A stretch of 64,000 bases of DNA from Periplaneta americana (GCF_040183065.1 NC_091119.1:107597763-107661762); one strand, 5' to 3'; positions 1 to 10,879 are shown, counted from the first letter of the stretch. A program made the numbers and translations. Notes: generated by a model not told the origin, from the sequence alone.

Positions 1-985
1 CTTTGAACACTACATACAAAATGTTTATACAGCCAGTGCTGATATACTGCGGAGAAATTTTAATTACTTCACCTTTCATAAACGACATAGAATATGTTCA
101 AAACCAAGCTCTCAGACTCATTACTGGTGGAATCAAAACAACCCCAATAGATTCTATGAGATTCCTCACTAATATTAACAGTATCAAAATGACAATAGAA
201 TATAAAGCACTGATTCAATATGAAAAACTTATCAGATTACCAGGAAACAATTGGCATTCATACAGTCCTCTCTGTAGATTGAAAACTCAAAAAAGTTTCA
301 TATCCATTGTTCAAGAATTAAAACAGAAAATCAATATCCCGAATTTAAAATAAAACTTACAAATTAAACCAAACCCTTTAACTCTATTAAATATAGAATA
401 TAATCTAAATTTAACAGAAGAAATACTGAAATCAGAAGTAAACATTGAAATACTGAAACAATTGTCTTTAGAGACAATTAATGTTAGGTACCCTCCACAA
501 AACTGGCTTCATTTATACACCGACGGATCCTTGATCTCCAGAGAACAAGGTGCCGGTGCAGGTGTTACGTGCTGTCTCTTCTCACTTTATAGATCACTTG
601 GATATGGAACAACAAGTTTTGATGGAGAAATCATTGCAATAAGTGAATGTCTCAGGAATCTTCTATGCCACATAAATAAATTTAGGAATGCAGTTATATT
701 GTCAGACTCCAAAGCAGCTATTCTATCAATCGTCTCTAAACACACACCTTCATCTCAAACAGCAGAAATAACTAAAATGCTCTCTCAATTAATATCACTC
801 AATAAAAGAATTGTATTCCAATGGATACATCCCATTGTGGAATCCTGGGAAACGAGAATGCAGATGCTTTAGCAAAGAAGGGCAGCACTGCTACTTACAG
901 ACCTGTTACTAAATCTACGTATTACTCTGTGAAAAGATTTATTAAATCTACATACTTAGACTTCAACAAACAAAATTTGTTACAC
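1..985 (+). mobile_element. non-LTR retrotransposon (LINE) 3' fragment: RT C-terminus and RNase H, frameshifted
   Basis: The first 353 bases encode the region after the reverse transcriptase core, with the recognisable stretch VQNQALRLITGGIKTTPID. From 462 an RNase H domain follows with catalytic-type residues: D in YTDGS (residue 21), E in GEIIAI (56) and D in SDSKAA (82). The fourth D, in NENADALAKK, is in another frame (from 821), so a 1-base frameshift near 836 breaks the domain. A stop near 351 also separates RT from RNase H. This layout (RT then RNase H, APE type) is known from Jockey-like LINEs. The copy is cut by the window edge on the left and fades near 985, where a DNA transposon fossil on the other strand begins. 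It cannot encode a working protein. Confidence 0.85.
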
Positions 986-1097
986 AGTATATTATATACG
1001 CAGTACAAGTACGCCATAATTTTAAAAAGTTTAGATTTGCAACACTTACCTTTTATTCCGATTCCGGAAGTGGTTCTAATCGGAAGTGGTTCTATCC

Positions 1098-1720
1098 TAT
1101 CCGTATCTGTATAATTTTCAGTTCTTTCGTCACTATCACTACAGCTGCTTTCGTCACCAAGACTGTTTACTAATTTATCAACAAGAGTAGGTCTATCACT
1201 CAAAATTGTCCAGCTCCCAGAACAAAGCTTCTTCTTTCATAACGTGTTCGATGCATTTCTTCCAGCCATCTGCAGTCACATGTTTAATTGGCTCCTCAGT
1301 CAAGACCTCGACATCTCTAATCTTGAACGTTGTGTTGCGCTGTCTAACATAACCCTTCACCTGATTCCATATCATTTCTATAGTCATTTAATAAACAATG
1401 ACAAGGAGGCAGTCGCTGCACTGTCATGTTAGCCTGTAGCGCAAGAGAATCCACAATATATTTTCCTCTCGACTTATTCGCTAAAGTTCATCTTTTACTA
1501 TGTTTTTATTACACGGAATAGTTTGCTTCAATTCAGGCAATAATGTCATTTTTTAACCACGACCTATTTGGTAGCCGATCAGCTTTAACGCTATGAGAAG
1601 GAGCATTGTCCATGATTATCACACTATTGGGTTCGAGTTTCGGCAACAGTTTGGCGACAGAGCAACAAAAGACCCAGCCAGCACTTTCATCCATTTTGTT
1701 GCATCACAAGCGACTGAAGT
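1098..1720 (-). pseudogene. decayed DDE (Tc1/IS630-superfamily) transposase C-terminal half
   Basis: Read on the minus strand this stretch carries the motif VIIMDNAPSHS (1595-1613), which contains the second catalytic D of DDE_3-type transposases. It is followed by a degraded RLPP-HC-LN segment and then IEMIWNQVKGYV and FKIRDVEVLTEE, which match the region around the third catalytic acid. The acidic tail (LVNSLGDESSCSDSDE) is in a shifted frame. Stops and at least two frameshifts break the reading frame. The N-terminal DNA-binding part and both terminal repeats were not found, so this is an internal fossil. The domain family is clear; the exact clade is inference. Confidence 0.75.
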
Positions 1721-1975
1721 GCTGTCGCCCTCAAATATATCATGCATAGGCCTATGCAATAAACTATTTTAAGTTGTAAGTATTGATCTCAGAGTTATAG
1801 GTACATTTTATAATCATTTCTGTGTTTTGGATATTATTATTTCAGTTGCGGATGAATAACAAGTATATTCAGGAGACATGTTTTTAATTTAATGACGGGA
1901 TCTACTTTTTTCGCGCGCTTATTGCTTATACATTGTGCTTCGGCGTCATAACCAGAAACGCGAGCTGGCCACATG

Positions 1976-2168
1976 CAGGGACGTCGCTAGGGAGGTGCGA
2001 AAGGGTGTGCAAGCACCCCATAAAAAATCGGAGCAGCCCTTTCCGCACCCCAAAGGGAAATTTATTAACAAAATAGTAGGCATAAATTATTTTGAAGAAC
2101 TAAAACAAACAATTTCTTGGATGTGATAAAACTACGTCCCATAGTGTATCGTAATGGATGTGATGAGC

Positions 2169-2215
<47 letters not shown>

Positions 2216-2354
2216 CAGATGTATAGTATGCGCGCAAGTGCATGAAAGAACATTTTGGATTTTTTATGTACCACATTTTTGCAGCTCGCACCTCATTTTT
2301 AAATCTCTCACCCCCTCCTCACCCCCCCTCGCTCTGATCCTGGCGACGTCACTG
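1976..2354. mobile_element. hAT-type MITE, 379 bp, with 8-bp target duplication
   Basis: The element starts CAGGGACGTCGCTAGG and ends CCTGGCGACGTCACTG, giving a 16-bp terminal inverted repeat with two mismatches. It is flanked by perfect 8-bp direct repeats GCCACATG at 1968-1975 and 2355-2362. An 8-bp duplication with CAG-type ends is diagnostic of the hAT superfamily. It has no transposase and must have been moved in trans. An (AAT)n microsatellite sits inside it. Confidence 0.88.
2169..2214. repeat. (AAT)n microsatellite inside the hAT MITE
   Basis: About 15 uninterrupted AAT units are seen. The array accounts for the poly-isoleucine and poly-tyrosine reading frames across this stretch, which are not genes. 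Confidence 0.95.
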
Positions 2355-2362
2355 GCCACATG

Positions 2363-2718
2363 GGTTTCTTTTGACGCGGATTGTTTTAAGAGTGGATTCG
2401 GTATAGACCGAGATAACCATGTGACTCCGATTCGCGTCGTTGCCTGTCTTTCTCGTTAGCTACGGTTCAGCTTGTATGACGTCACACGAGATGTGCTTTT
2501 GATAAACGTAGAAGCATAGGAGTTGTATTATGATGATTGTGATTTAAAAGCAAACATTATGCGGTTTATCAATGTTTTAAAATAAAAGTAATTAATGTAA
2601 ACCATTTATGAAACGTTGAGTAAAAGTAACATTGTATTCAATTTTATAGAGATTTGCATTTCTCGAATGGGGTTAAGTACCCTACCAGTGGATCGCGCCT
2701 TCGAAAAGTTTGGGAACC
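2363..2718. other. no gene; short hAT-like terminal remnant at its right end
   Basis: No coding sequence was recognised. At 2705-2724 the plus strand reads AAAGTTTGGGAACCATTG, whose complement (CAATGGTTCCCAAACT) resembles a hAT terminal repeat, but no matching left end was found. Confidence 0.4.
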
Positions 2719-3114
2719 ATTGCTTTAGACGATCGTGTGGATGGACCAAAGTACCGGCGACTTGTATGTATATTTCCAGAGCTACTAGAAGACATTACTT
2801 CGGCTAAACAGCGTGTTATGTACTTTCAGCATGACGGAGCTCCTTCTCATTATTGGCACCGTGTGAGACCAAGCTCTCCAGATCTGAAACCCTTGAAATT
2901 TTATGGGTGAAATGTACAGGAGAGTTAATACACGAGACGAACTGCTTGCTCTCATAACAGATGCTGTTGTCGCCGTAAAGAACGTCAGAATGATCTTCGA
3001 CAAGCAATACGTCATCTTCTCGCATGAGTTCAAAAATGTATTAAGGTGGATTGTGAATTTTTTAGAATGTATGTAGAATCTTTGTCACTTGAACAAGAAA
3101 TAGCATGAAATAAA
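2719..3114 (+). pseudogene. mariner/Tc1-like transposase C-terminal fragment
   Basis: The reading frame contains VDGPKYRRLV, then YFQHDGAPSHY (the second catalytic D of the DDE/D triad), then PSSPDLKPLKF. The segment that normally separates the last two motifs is missing, so there is an internal deletion. After a frame change the text RVNTRDELLALI and LRQAIRHLLA-VQKCIKVDCEFF continues to the usual C-terminal end, followed by a poly(A)-signal-like AATAAA. Frameshifts and an in-frame stop make it inactive. The family is established by the motifs. Other relics of related transposases lie at 26817-27080 and 60599-61390. Confidence 0.75.
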
Positions 3115-3194
3115 ACAAAAGAAGCAAGTAAGGTTTTCATATTTTTTTAACTTTTATATTCAAACAGCTCTACTTCAACAACTGTTCTCTATAT

Positions 3195-3585
3195 ACCACA
3201 TGTTCATATAAACTATTTCGTTCTAAATGACTATGTTTGACCTTCCCTTCTGGGACACACTGTATATAAAACATTAATGGCTATTCCGCCCTCCTAAGTA
3301 AAACCCAGTAACTGCAGGAAAAATGAATATTGAGTTATGCATATCAAATTTCTCAGCTCGTTCTAACTGATCCACTTATAGAAAATGCAGAGCCTTCCAA
3401 ATATATAATATTGGTAACTTCTTAGATCAAAGACAATCACCGTGGTTTATTCTTGACAATGCTTTTTTGCTCTAAATGTCCGTTATTATGACTGCCTTTC
3501 TGTTCTGTATAGACCAAATGCTCATGTAAACTGGATTGACCTTCCCTCTTGGGGCACATTGTATACAAAACCTTAATTGCTACAA
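3195..3585. repeat. imperfect direct repeat of a transposon end (about 85 bp, two copies)
   Basis: Two similar segments, 3195-3282 and 3503-3585, share ACCACATG/ACCAAATG, TTGACCTTCCCT, GG-ACACA-TGTATA and AAACATTAAT-like blocks. The common end (GGGACACACTGTATA) resembles the complement of a mariner-type terminal repeat. The first copy directly follows the transposase remnant, so this is probably its 3' end with a second degenerate end beyond it. Confidence 0.5.
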
Positions 3586-3983
3586 TAATTACACTACTTT
3601 TCCTGATATCTATTTTAGTTGGTAATTTTATTTACATATCTGTTTGTATTACTTTTGTCTTTCCGATACAATTTGTTGATGTTTTTATTTATTGACATAT
3701 TGTTTCTTTACTTATGTAGGCCTATATGCAATCACTGTGTTAATTAATAGCTTCATTTTATAAGTTATTTATTTCATTTGTGTGTTTATATTTTCTGTAA
3801 CCAGCAATGAACAACATCAGAATCGTTTATTTGACATTACGAGAAAATGTTTCCCATTTATATTCTTTTCATCTGTTTATTGTAGTATACCAGTTAGGGT
3901 ACACTATTGCCCAATTGAGTACACCATTCTCTCCATCTTTGTCCTCTACCTTTCGTTCTCTTAAAAAGTTCTCTATCCTCCAC

Positions 3984-4237
3984 AGTAGTAAGGAAATGAA
4001 GCTGACGTCACAGGCTTCCAGGCTCCCATGGGCGTGGCCAAAGGAGGGATGAGGGGAAAGGGGTGTGGTCAAAGGAGGGATGTGGGGAAGGGGGCGTGGC
4101 CATATGAGGGGAAGGGGATATGATCAAAGGAGGGATGAGGGGCAGGGAGCGTGGCCAAAGGGGGGATAAGGGGAGCAGGTTTGTGATTGGTGAATGGGTA
4201 ATTGCAAGCGAGCGGTGTGGAAAGCGATTGACGAATG
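3984..4237 (+). repeat. left arm of a 255-bp inverted repeat with a G-rich minisatellite
   Basis: The segment runs from AGTAGTAAGGAAATGAAG to AAAGCGATTGACGAATG and is closely matched in reverse complement by 6767-7022. Inside it are about five tandem units of roughly 30 bp with the core GCGTGGCCAAAGGAGGGATG and G-runs. A palindromic TGACGTCA site lies at its outer end. It has no coding capacity. It may be one arm of a foldback-type element or one of two independent copies of a repeat. Confidence 0.85.
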
Positions 4238-5077
4238 AGCATGGAGAGAAGGTTGAAATGAAGTGAAAGCTGTGTTACATAAGTTTCAAGGTCCATTGTT
4301 TGTTAAGTTGAAAGTGAAAGCTCTTGTTACGTAAGTGCCAAGGTAAATCACTCGATATGTGTGGATGTTTCGAATACACATGTTCCTATAGGTCTTATTT
4401 GACACTTGTATTATTTTTTTCGACCACCGCCTGTTCCCTGGCCAGTTGAAAATAATTTTTTGTTGTGAAATATGTATGAGTATGTATTACGCAGTCGGTT
4501 TAGCCATCTGTGTGAGAGGTGAATCCCGCACGTGGAAGTGAAAGTGAGTCCTCGACAGTATGGCAGTGACTGTACGTGGCTGTCTAAGGCACGCAACCAG
4601 TACCTGAAAGAGAAAGTGTATCACCTTGGTGGAAGTAAAACAATGCATCAAATCGAATTCAAAAAGATGAAATAGCGGAAAGGTGAGTAGAAATGAATAA
4701 AATTACTCAAATATGTGGAGAAAACTCAATTCTCACTTCAAAAATGACCTATGATTATTAGAAGTGAATAAAATGTACAACATAATAACAATGGAGAAAA
4801 CTCACTTCAACAGTCACCTGGTTGCTGTATTTAAAGAGGCATAAATACATAAAGTTAGCATGATTTATACTCTATCTATGGCTGGAAGTAAAATCTTTTA
4901 CCTGTTTCCAGATATTCGCGGAGCAGACTGTAATTTCTCACAGCAGTTGTTAAAAGTACAAAGGGATATACATAAAAAGACTTGGACTTTTCAAGATAGA
5001 TTGACGCATAACCACAGTCAGAGGAAAGGTTTCAGTAAGGCAGTAAAATCTTTCATCTTACTCCTTCCGCAGAAAAT

Positions 5078-5128
<51 letters not shown>

Positions 5129-5849
5129 GTAATAATAATAATAATAAATACTTTTCCAAAAATAAATGGTGTTTACATTTATAATTACACGTCGTAACGC
5201 ATAAGTCTAACGCATGATTCTTATCAAAGTGCAAAATGCTCCATGCACCATATTGTAAAAAACTTTTAATATTTCATTTTATTTATATGTTCACAGAAGG
5301 TATATAAATAATAATAAGTATTAGTTTATTATGGGAATTTTTCAAATTTTGCTCAACAAATATGTTAAATTTTAAAGCGGAGTACTCACTTAAATGTCTC
5401 TTTAAAATGTCTTGCATTTCATCAGTGATGCATTCTCAAATATCTTTTAATTCACTCTCATGATTTGTTAGATTTAGAGTACATTCGCGGAGCAGACTGG
5501 TAATTCTCACATCAGTTGTTAAAAGCACAAAGGGATATACAGAACATGTATAATTAACCATCCTGAGACCATAAATCGTATTTTTGACATTTTTGTTTGT
5601 TTGTATGTATGTCTGTCTGTCTATGTTACCTTTTCACACAATAATGGCCGAACCAATTCGCATCGAAACTAAAAACAAGTTTATGCACAAGCACTGTAAG
5701 TTTATTACGAGTAAATAAAAGTAGATAAAATATACTATTCTTATTATTTAAAGACGCTCATGCACACATCTTCTTTTACATGGAGGTTCATAAAATCCAA
5801 GTAAATGCTCACTTGAATAATTACCTATAATTACTAGTCAATCTCCAGA

Positions 5850-5882
<33 letters not shown>

Positions 5883-6766
5883 TGTGTTTTTATAGGTGCA
5901 TCTAACATTGAAACATACGATTAGCTGTGTGTATTTTAATGTCACAATGAATAATATCCCCTGTTTGTTGTGCAAGACCACCTTAAATAAATGGAATCTT
6001 TTTCGTAATACGCTGGATGGGTACAAACAGACATACCCCATTTCTTTATTTTACTTCCATATTCAGACTACGAAGAGTAATACAAACGTGTTTCTTATAA
6101 GTGAATCTAACATTGAAACATACGATTAGCTGTGTGTCTTTTAATGTTGCAATACTCTATCACTCATCTCACGTTACAATAAGCTCAGTGATAGTATGTG
6201 AAATCTACATTACAATAATTATCGTTATGTTTAATATGGTATTTTAGTTAAATATAAAAAGAAGTGGATCAAATTCTCCCTGTTGGCTTAAAATATAAGT
6301 ATTTAAATGGAAATTATTGATTTATAAATAGATTATGATACACAACCGAGAGAGTTTGAGATTCGCTTCTGGGAAATCATGGGTTCAAAGTATCTGGCTG
6401 AACTTTTTCATGGTTTCCTTAGATGCATATTACTATTGAGCTCACTGGAGCGGAGTTATTTTCACAAAGGAGCAATTTTATCCATATGAATCGGGTAGAA
6501 GTGAAGATTGAGTTTACAGTTCGTAAGGTACTCTTTTATAGAGTAGAATTATTTCAACCTGAGTTACTAGTACGAAGGACGAAACTGGTAATTGGAATTA
6601 GATGCAATAGTCTATAGTGCGATAATATGCACAAAAGAACTGAAGACTGTATCGAAATGAAAGGTCACAATTTTAAAAATTTTGTTTAAATACCGGTATA
6701 CATATTATGATTATTTTTCAATTTAACTTCATGACTGTCTATCGGGATGTTTGTTACCTTTTGACG
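4238..6766. other. 2.5-kb spacer between the inverted arms; repeats but no gene
   Basis: No credible coding sequence was found. It contains a short direct repeat (TGAAAGCT-TGTTAC-TAAGT-CCAAGG type, at 4263 and 4313), a direct repeat of about 65 bp (CATTCGCGGAGCAGACTG, at 4914-4978 and 5482-5546), and a direct repeat of about 55 bp (ATCTAACATTGAAACATACG, at about 5898-5949 and 6104-6155). (AAT)n tracts lie at 5079-5149 and 5851-5882. These paired copies suggest internal duplications of repetitive DNA. Confidence 0.6.
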
Positions 6767-7022
6767 CATTCGTCAATCGCTTTCCCACACCGCTCGCTTG
6801 CAATTACCCATTCACCAATCACAAACCTGCTCCCCTTATCCCTCCTTTGGCCACGCTAACTGCCCCTCATCCCTCCTTTGATCATATCCCCTTCCCCTCA
6901 TATGGCCACGCCCTCTTCCCCACATCCCTTCTTTGACCACACCCCCTTTCCCCTCATCCCTCCTTTGGCCACGCCCATGGGAGCCTGGAAGCCTGTGACG
7001 TCAGCTTCATTTCTTTACTACT
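6767..7022 (-). repeat. right arm of the 255-bp inverted repeat
   Basis: This is the reverse complement of 3984-4237 with few differences, and it includes the same ~30-bp G-rich tandem units, which read C-rich here. The homology stops abruptly at both ends (CATTCGT inside, TTACTACT outside). No target-site duplication could be identified outside the arms. Confidence 0.85.
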
Positions 7023-7616
7023 CTCCACCTTTTACCTTCCATTCCCTCTATTTGTCTGAGTCAACGTGTAGAGAAGCTAACCTGAGTTCATTCTGAAGCG
7101 GAATCATTTACTATCCGGACTCGAGCAACTTTGGAACCTTTAATCTATGCTTCTGGGGAATCGGGTAAGGGTACTTTAATTCTGTTTTTTTTTTTTTCGT
7201 TTCCGGTCTTATATTTTTAAATTCTAAGTGCAGTGTGCCGTTTCCCCTTTCTCCTCAGCCATCTAAATTAGGTTAATTCGGAACTTGCAATGTGAATATT
7301 ATTAACTTTTTTTTTGCATTTGGTAACAATTTTTCTCTCGCATTTCAATGCACTATTCGGCACTTATTAATGTTACATTAAATGATGTTAGTCTAATATT
7401 TATTAGTTGTTACATTAAGGTAAGGTATCGCACTCATCGGACGAATAGCACGGATCGGAAAAAGACAATCTTTGCTGTAATTGTTATGTTTGTAATCGCG
7501 TATCGCACGCATCGGCTCTCGGTAAATCCGCCCACGTTTCTCGGATGAGCAACTTTTTCGATGCGTGTGATCATGGCCTTCTTTAATAAATCAATTTTAA
7601 TTGCTCAACTGTTGCT
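7023..7616. other. no gene recognised
   Basis: AT-rich sequence with a T-run near 7186. A degenerate CGCA-CATCGG repeat recurs at about 7429, 7505 and 7555, but nothing here can be assigned. Confidence 0.5.
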
Positions 7617-7644
7617 ATTATGAAGAAAGATGAGTGGAACAGAG

Positions 7645-7730
7645 AAAAATATTCTCTCCGGCACCGGGATTTGAACCCGGGTTTTCAGCTCTACGTGCTG
7701 ACGCTCTATCCACTAAGCCACACCGGATTT
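7645..7730 (-). mobile_element. tRNA-derived SINE, copy 1 of an inverted pair
   Basis: On the minus strand the copy has an A-box-like GTGGCTTAGTGG, a cloverleaf-like arm CAGC-ACGTAGA-GCTG, and a perfect B box in CGGGTTCAAATCCCG. These are internal RNA polymerase III promoter elements of a tRNA head (about 7658-7726). It is not a functional tRNA because the position before the anticodon is C rather than U, and no CCA-proximal determinants are evident. Its tail (GAGAATATTTTTCTCTGTTC) continues to the left. Confidence 0.8.
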
Positions 7731-7780
7731 CCATTCCGATGTCGGATTGAATCCTCTCAGTTTACGTTCCACCTCTTGGT

Positions 7781-7890
7781 TCCCTTGGGCTTAGTGGGTA
7801 GAGCGTCAGCACGTAGAGCTGAAAACCCGGGTTCAAATCCCGGTGCCGGAGAGAATTTTTCTCTGTTCCACTCATCTTTCATCATATGAT
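7781..7890 (+). mobile_element. tRNA-derived SINE, copy 2 of an inverted pair
   Basis: This is almost identical in reverse complement to the minus-strand copy about 50 bp to its left. It has the same A-box-like GGGCTTAGTGGG, the same anticodon-like arm and the same B box GGGTTCAAATCCC, then a tail GAGAATTTTTCTCTGTTCC. The two heads face each other, so any transcript across 7617-7887 would fold into a hairpin with arms of about 100 nt. Confidence 0.8.
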
Positions 7891-8700
7891 GACGCAGAAT
7901 TTCTGCTCGGAAATATCATATGTACTTCGGTATATTATAATAATATATGTTACTATTATGTTGTATCATGTTCAGTGTCGCGCCAAAATAGCAGACTGAA
8001 AACTTATTTCGCTTGTAGAAAACTGCGAATAATTATATACCAAGAAATTTGGTTGGTTGATGTTTCTAGTAGGGGTATATTGTTGATAGTCGTCTAAATT
8101 TGTTGTCTGTAATTATGATACTTGTGTCATCTGCAAATAGTATAGGATAACCTGTTCCTTTTATTACCGGGCCACCAACGTTTTCTACTGAATTATTTCA
8201 TATTCTTATATACGGCTATTGACTTTTAATTAATTTTTTCTTCCTCCTGAAAAATTATTTTCTATGTTGTCACATAGAAGGTTTCATAAAAGCAATGACG
8301 ATATATTATGTAACCGATATCTCTTTCGTTTCTTCCTATTCAATTAATAAGCATACAACAATTACAATTTCTTTCTCGCTATCACTCAGAATTAATAGTC
8401 CTAACCTCAAAATGTTCAATATCATTGTCGTACGAGATATGTTTTAAACCAAACAGCTGATAGAGAATCCGATAAGGCGATGAGGTAGAGCGCACTCCAC
8501 TTTAAATATCCGTTTCGTGCGATTCGTCCGAGGAGTGCGATTCGATGTACGGAACGCCTATCTTTATATGATTGCTCTATATGTAGCCTATGCATTAAAT
8601 TAGGAATGCTAGTTTTACTTACTTGTTGGAAGTGGCGACTATTATTACTCGGTATACAATAGATGCATTATTCCGCTTCATCTTTACCTTCCTGATTATA
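7891..8700. other. no gene recognised
   Basis: AT-rich DNA without a credible reading frame. At 8483-8545 there is a short GC-richer segment with two TGCGATTCG-type motifs whose origin is unknown. Confidence 0.5.
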
Positions 8701-8934
8701 TCTGCAGTGCTTGGGAAAAGTGACATGTCAGTTTCCACAAACCTTTTTTGATAATTTATTCACAACTTACACTGGTTTATGTCGATTTGATTTTTTTTCT
8801 GTATGAATTATTGTAATGGGAGGAATACTTATGTATTTTTTTTCCAAGCGAGCAGATGTTCCGTAAGTTGTCAATAAATTTTCAAAAAAGGTTTGTGGAA
8901 ACTGACTTGTGTCACTTTTCCCGAGCACTACAGA
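8701..8934. mobile_element. 234-bp MITE with ~68-bp terminal inverted repeats
   Basis: The left end TCTGCAGTGCTTGGGAAAAG and the complement of the right end (TCTGTAGTGCTCGGGAAAAG) pair over about 68 bp, through GTCAGTTTCCACAAACC and on to the ACAACTTAC inner boundary. TA dinucleotides flank both ends (8699-8700 and 8935-8936), as expected for a Tc1/mariner-type insertion. The central part has no coding capacity. Confidence 0.8.
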
Positions 8935-8936
8935 TA

Positions 8937-9510
8937 TTTGGGCACAATTCTTTACATCCTCCGAGCCTTAAAGTTAGGTAAGTCTATGTCAATTTCTGGC
9001 GTAACGCAGTTCTAATGTAAATAGAGTTTCTTTACTAATAATTCGAAAGAATTTTCCTTATTCCGTAAATTTCCTAGCATTACGTCGTCATTCACTCATC
9101 TCAAACTGTCTAGGTAGTAAAATTATAGAAATTTTAATCACCTGTTCCCTCTATGCTCCGTGATGAGCACACGGAAGTTTTACTCATTTTCGTTCTTCTT
9201 TAGTTGTACCTATCCATTATACAGAAATAACCAACTTTCTAAAGTGTAATAAAATTACTACTTGATCATCAACAAGAAATAAAAATTATGATGGTACGAT
9301 AGTGTTATGATTAATTCTAAAACCAAATTTAGAAGATATAGACGATCGGATTTGACAAAGCATGGATTATCATGGTTTGACAGGCAAAGATGCTGCTAAT
9401 AAGACAAATATGGGCAATAAAAATTAGCTTGCAGTGAAGGGAAACTATTTCATTGTAGAAAGTCCGTAATAAAAATAAATCTATTTATTTATTTTTAACT
9501 GTTGACTAAC
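8937..9510. other. presumed intron of the TSP1 gene; no feature seen
   Basis: No exon, repeat or RNA gene was recognised. The next downstream exon of the minus-strand TSP1 gene must begin with two bases completing a codon, and no convincing candidate was found here. Confidence 0.4.
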
Positions 9511-9562
9511 CTGGACAACCCACGCGACGTTTGACACAGTGCAGTGCATTCCAATACTTCAT
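9511..9562 (-). CDS. secreted TSP1-domain protein, exon (phase 0 in, phase 1 out)
   Basis: This 52-nt exon is bounded by TTGCAG before it and GTTAGT after it on the minus strand. It encodes MKYWNALHCVKRRVGCP plus the first base of a codon. The methionine is internal, because the preceding exon ends in phase 0 and joins here. The motif LHC-CP resembles LHCALGLDHSSDCP, which sits just before the TSP1 repeat in the exon at 11264-11491. This suggests a repeating module, with another TSP1 repeat probably encoded by the next exon to the left. That exon was not found in the window. The function is unknown; a secreted or extracellular-matrix role is inferred from the signal peptide and TSP1 fold. Confidence 0.65.
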
Positions 9563-10235
9563 CTGCAATACAAAATATTGAAGAGTTAACGTAAAATTAC
9601 AGCCATTCTACTATACTTTTAAAATTCATTAAGAACGCACTCCAATTTTAACTGTTGTACATTTGCTCAGATACTATATTCCCTAAAGTTCTCCTATACG
9701 GCAGTTCAATCTGCCCAAAGTGAAATTTATCGAAGGATGACTTACTGCTATGAGCTGGAGAAGTTGAGAAATGCAAGTTCAAAACAAAGTATGGAGTGTG
9801 GGCAGTAAGCTCATCGTCACCAATGACATAAACATCCAGCTGTCTTCAATAGCTCCCTACTATTCATTTCGCAGAATACAAGTACAGATACGGGACCAAT
9901 CTGTGCATTTGGCGTACGTCACAGCTACGTTACATCTCCGTATCTGCACTAAAAGGACCTGAACTGAACTGAAAACGTTGGTCGTGAGTTGGCTTATGTT
10001 ACATTTTGGTCCGTCCCATGTTTGTTATCAGAACACTACCTGCTCGCAGCCCCCTTGCTTCACTCCACCTCCTCGCCTATGCATTGTAACGGTTCGTGCA
10101 ACTGTCGCCAAGTGCAGAGATTGGTTCCGGTACCTATACAAAGGTACGTTTCTCTGCTGGGCAATTTCATGGACGTGTAGGAACAAAAAAAGAATTCTAA
10201 GAGAATTTCTGACAATGTGTTCACTCATTCACTCA

Positions 10236-10490
10236 CTCACTTACTTAAGGCTTTTAGAGAACCCGAAGGTTCATTGCCGCCCTCACATAAGCCCGCCATC
10301 GGTCCATATCCTGAGCAAGATTAATCCAATCCCTACCATTAATCCCACCTCCCTCAAATCCATTTTAATATTACCCTCCCATCTACGTCTCGGCCTCCCC
10401 AAAGGCCCTTTTCCCTCCGGTCTTCCAACTAACACTCTATATGCATTTCTGGATTCGCCCATACGTGCTACATGTCCTGTCCTGTAAGTT
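10236..10490 (-). mobile_element. LINE 3' fragment (RT C-terminal tail) inside a TSP1-gene intron
   Basis: The minus strand reads MGESRNAYRVLVGRPEGK, then LGRPRRRWEGNIKMDLREVG, the basic, arginine-rich end of an APE-type LINE polyprotein. The fragment ends in a short (GTGA)n-like tail (10221-10241), a common LINE 3' terminus. A 169-codon plus-strand frame across it is only its antisense. It is inserted in the intron between 9562 and 10713. Confidence 0.75.
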
Positions 10491-10712
10491 TAGACTTAAG
10501 ACCTCTCCTGGCACCACATTATCATAATCATCCTATCACATCATCGGGGTAAAGTAACTCCGCCTTCCAAGTGCCCCAACCTCAGACGTGGGTTACAACT
10601 AAGCCACGGCCAGGAGAGAAGACCAAAAATATCGAAAAGACAACCTGGTGGCATTGGATTAAAAAAAAAACATTTAATTATTATCGAGGTACTCCACATG
10701 CGTTGTACTCAC

Positions 10713-10879
10713 GGCTCCATCTCTGAGCGTCTGTTGGACGATGTCGAAGCGGCATTCATTAGTGAGACATCTGTCCGACAGAGCCGGTACTCGCTGATGG
10801 ACGGCCTGGATCACCTGGAACTGTTCCGCCCTCAGGGGGTCCCCTGCCACCAATTTACCATATTGGTCCTCAGTGCAAC
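10713..10879 (-). CDS. secreted TSP1-domain protein, exon (phase 1 in, phase 0 out)
   Basis: The 167-nt exon is preceded by CCTTTTCAG and followed by GTGAGT on the minus strand. Joined to the exon at 11264-11491 it completes the glycine codon of LPGC, which supplies the sixth cysteine of the TSP1 repeat. It then encodes CTEDQYGKLVAGDPLRAEQF and CLTNECRFDIVQQTLRDGA. The part after the TSP1 repeat contains two further cysteines, is probably helical, and has no family I recognise. The reading frame is open throughout and the splice phases agree with both neighbours, which argues for a functional gene. Confidence 0.75.

Noticed and set aside
7658-7849. Two tRNA genes
   Set aside because: The heads are SINE-type: weak acceptor pairing, C before the anticodon position and an attached tail shared by both copies.
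9978-10487. 169-codon plus-strand reading frame
   Set aside because: Its right half is the antisense of a LINE polyprotein tail (GRPRRRWEGNIKMDLREVG on the minus strand); the left half has no recognisable features.
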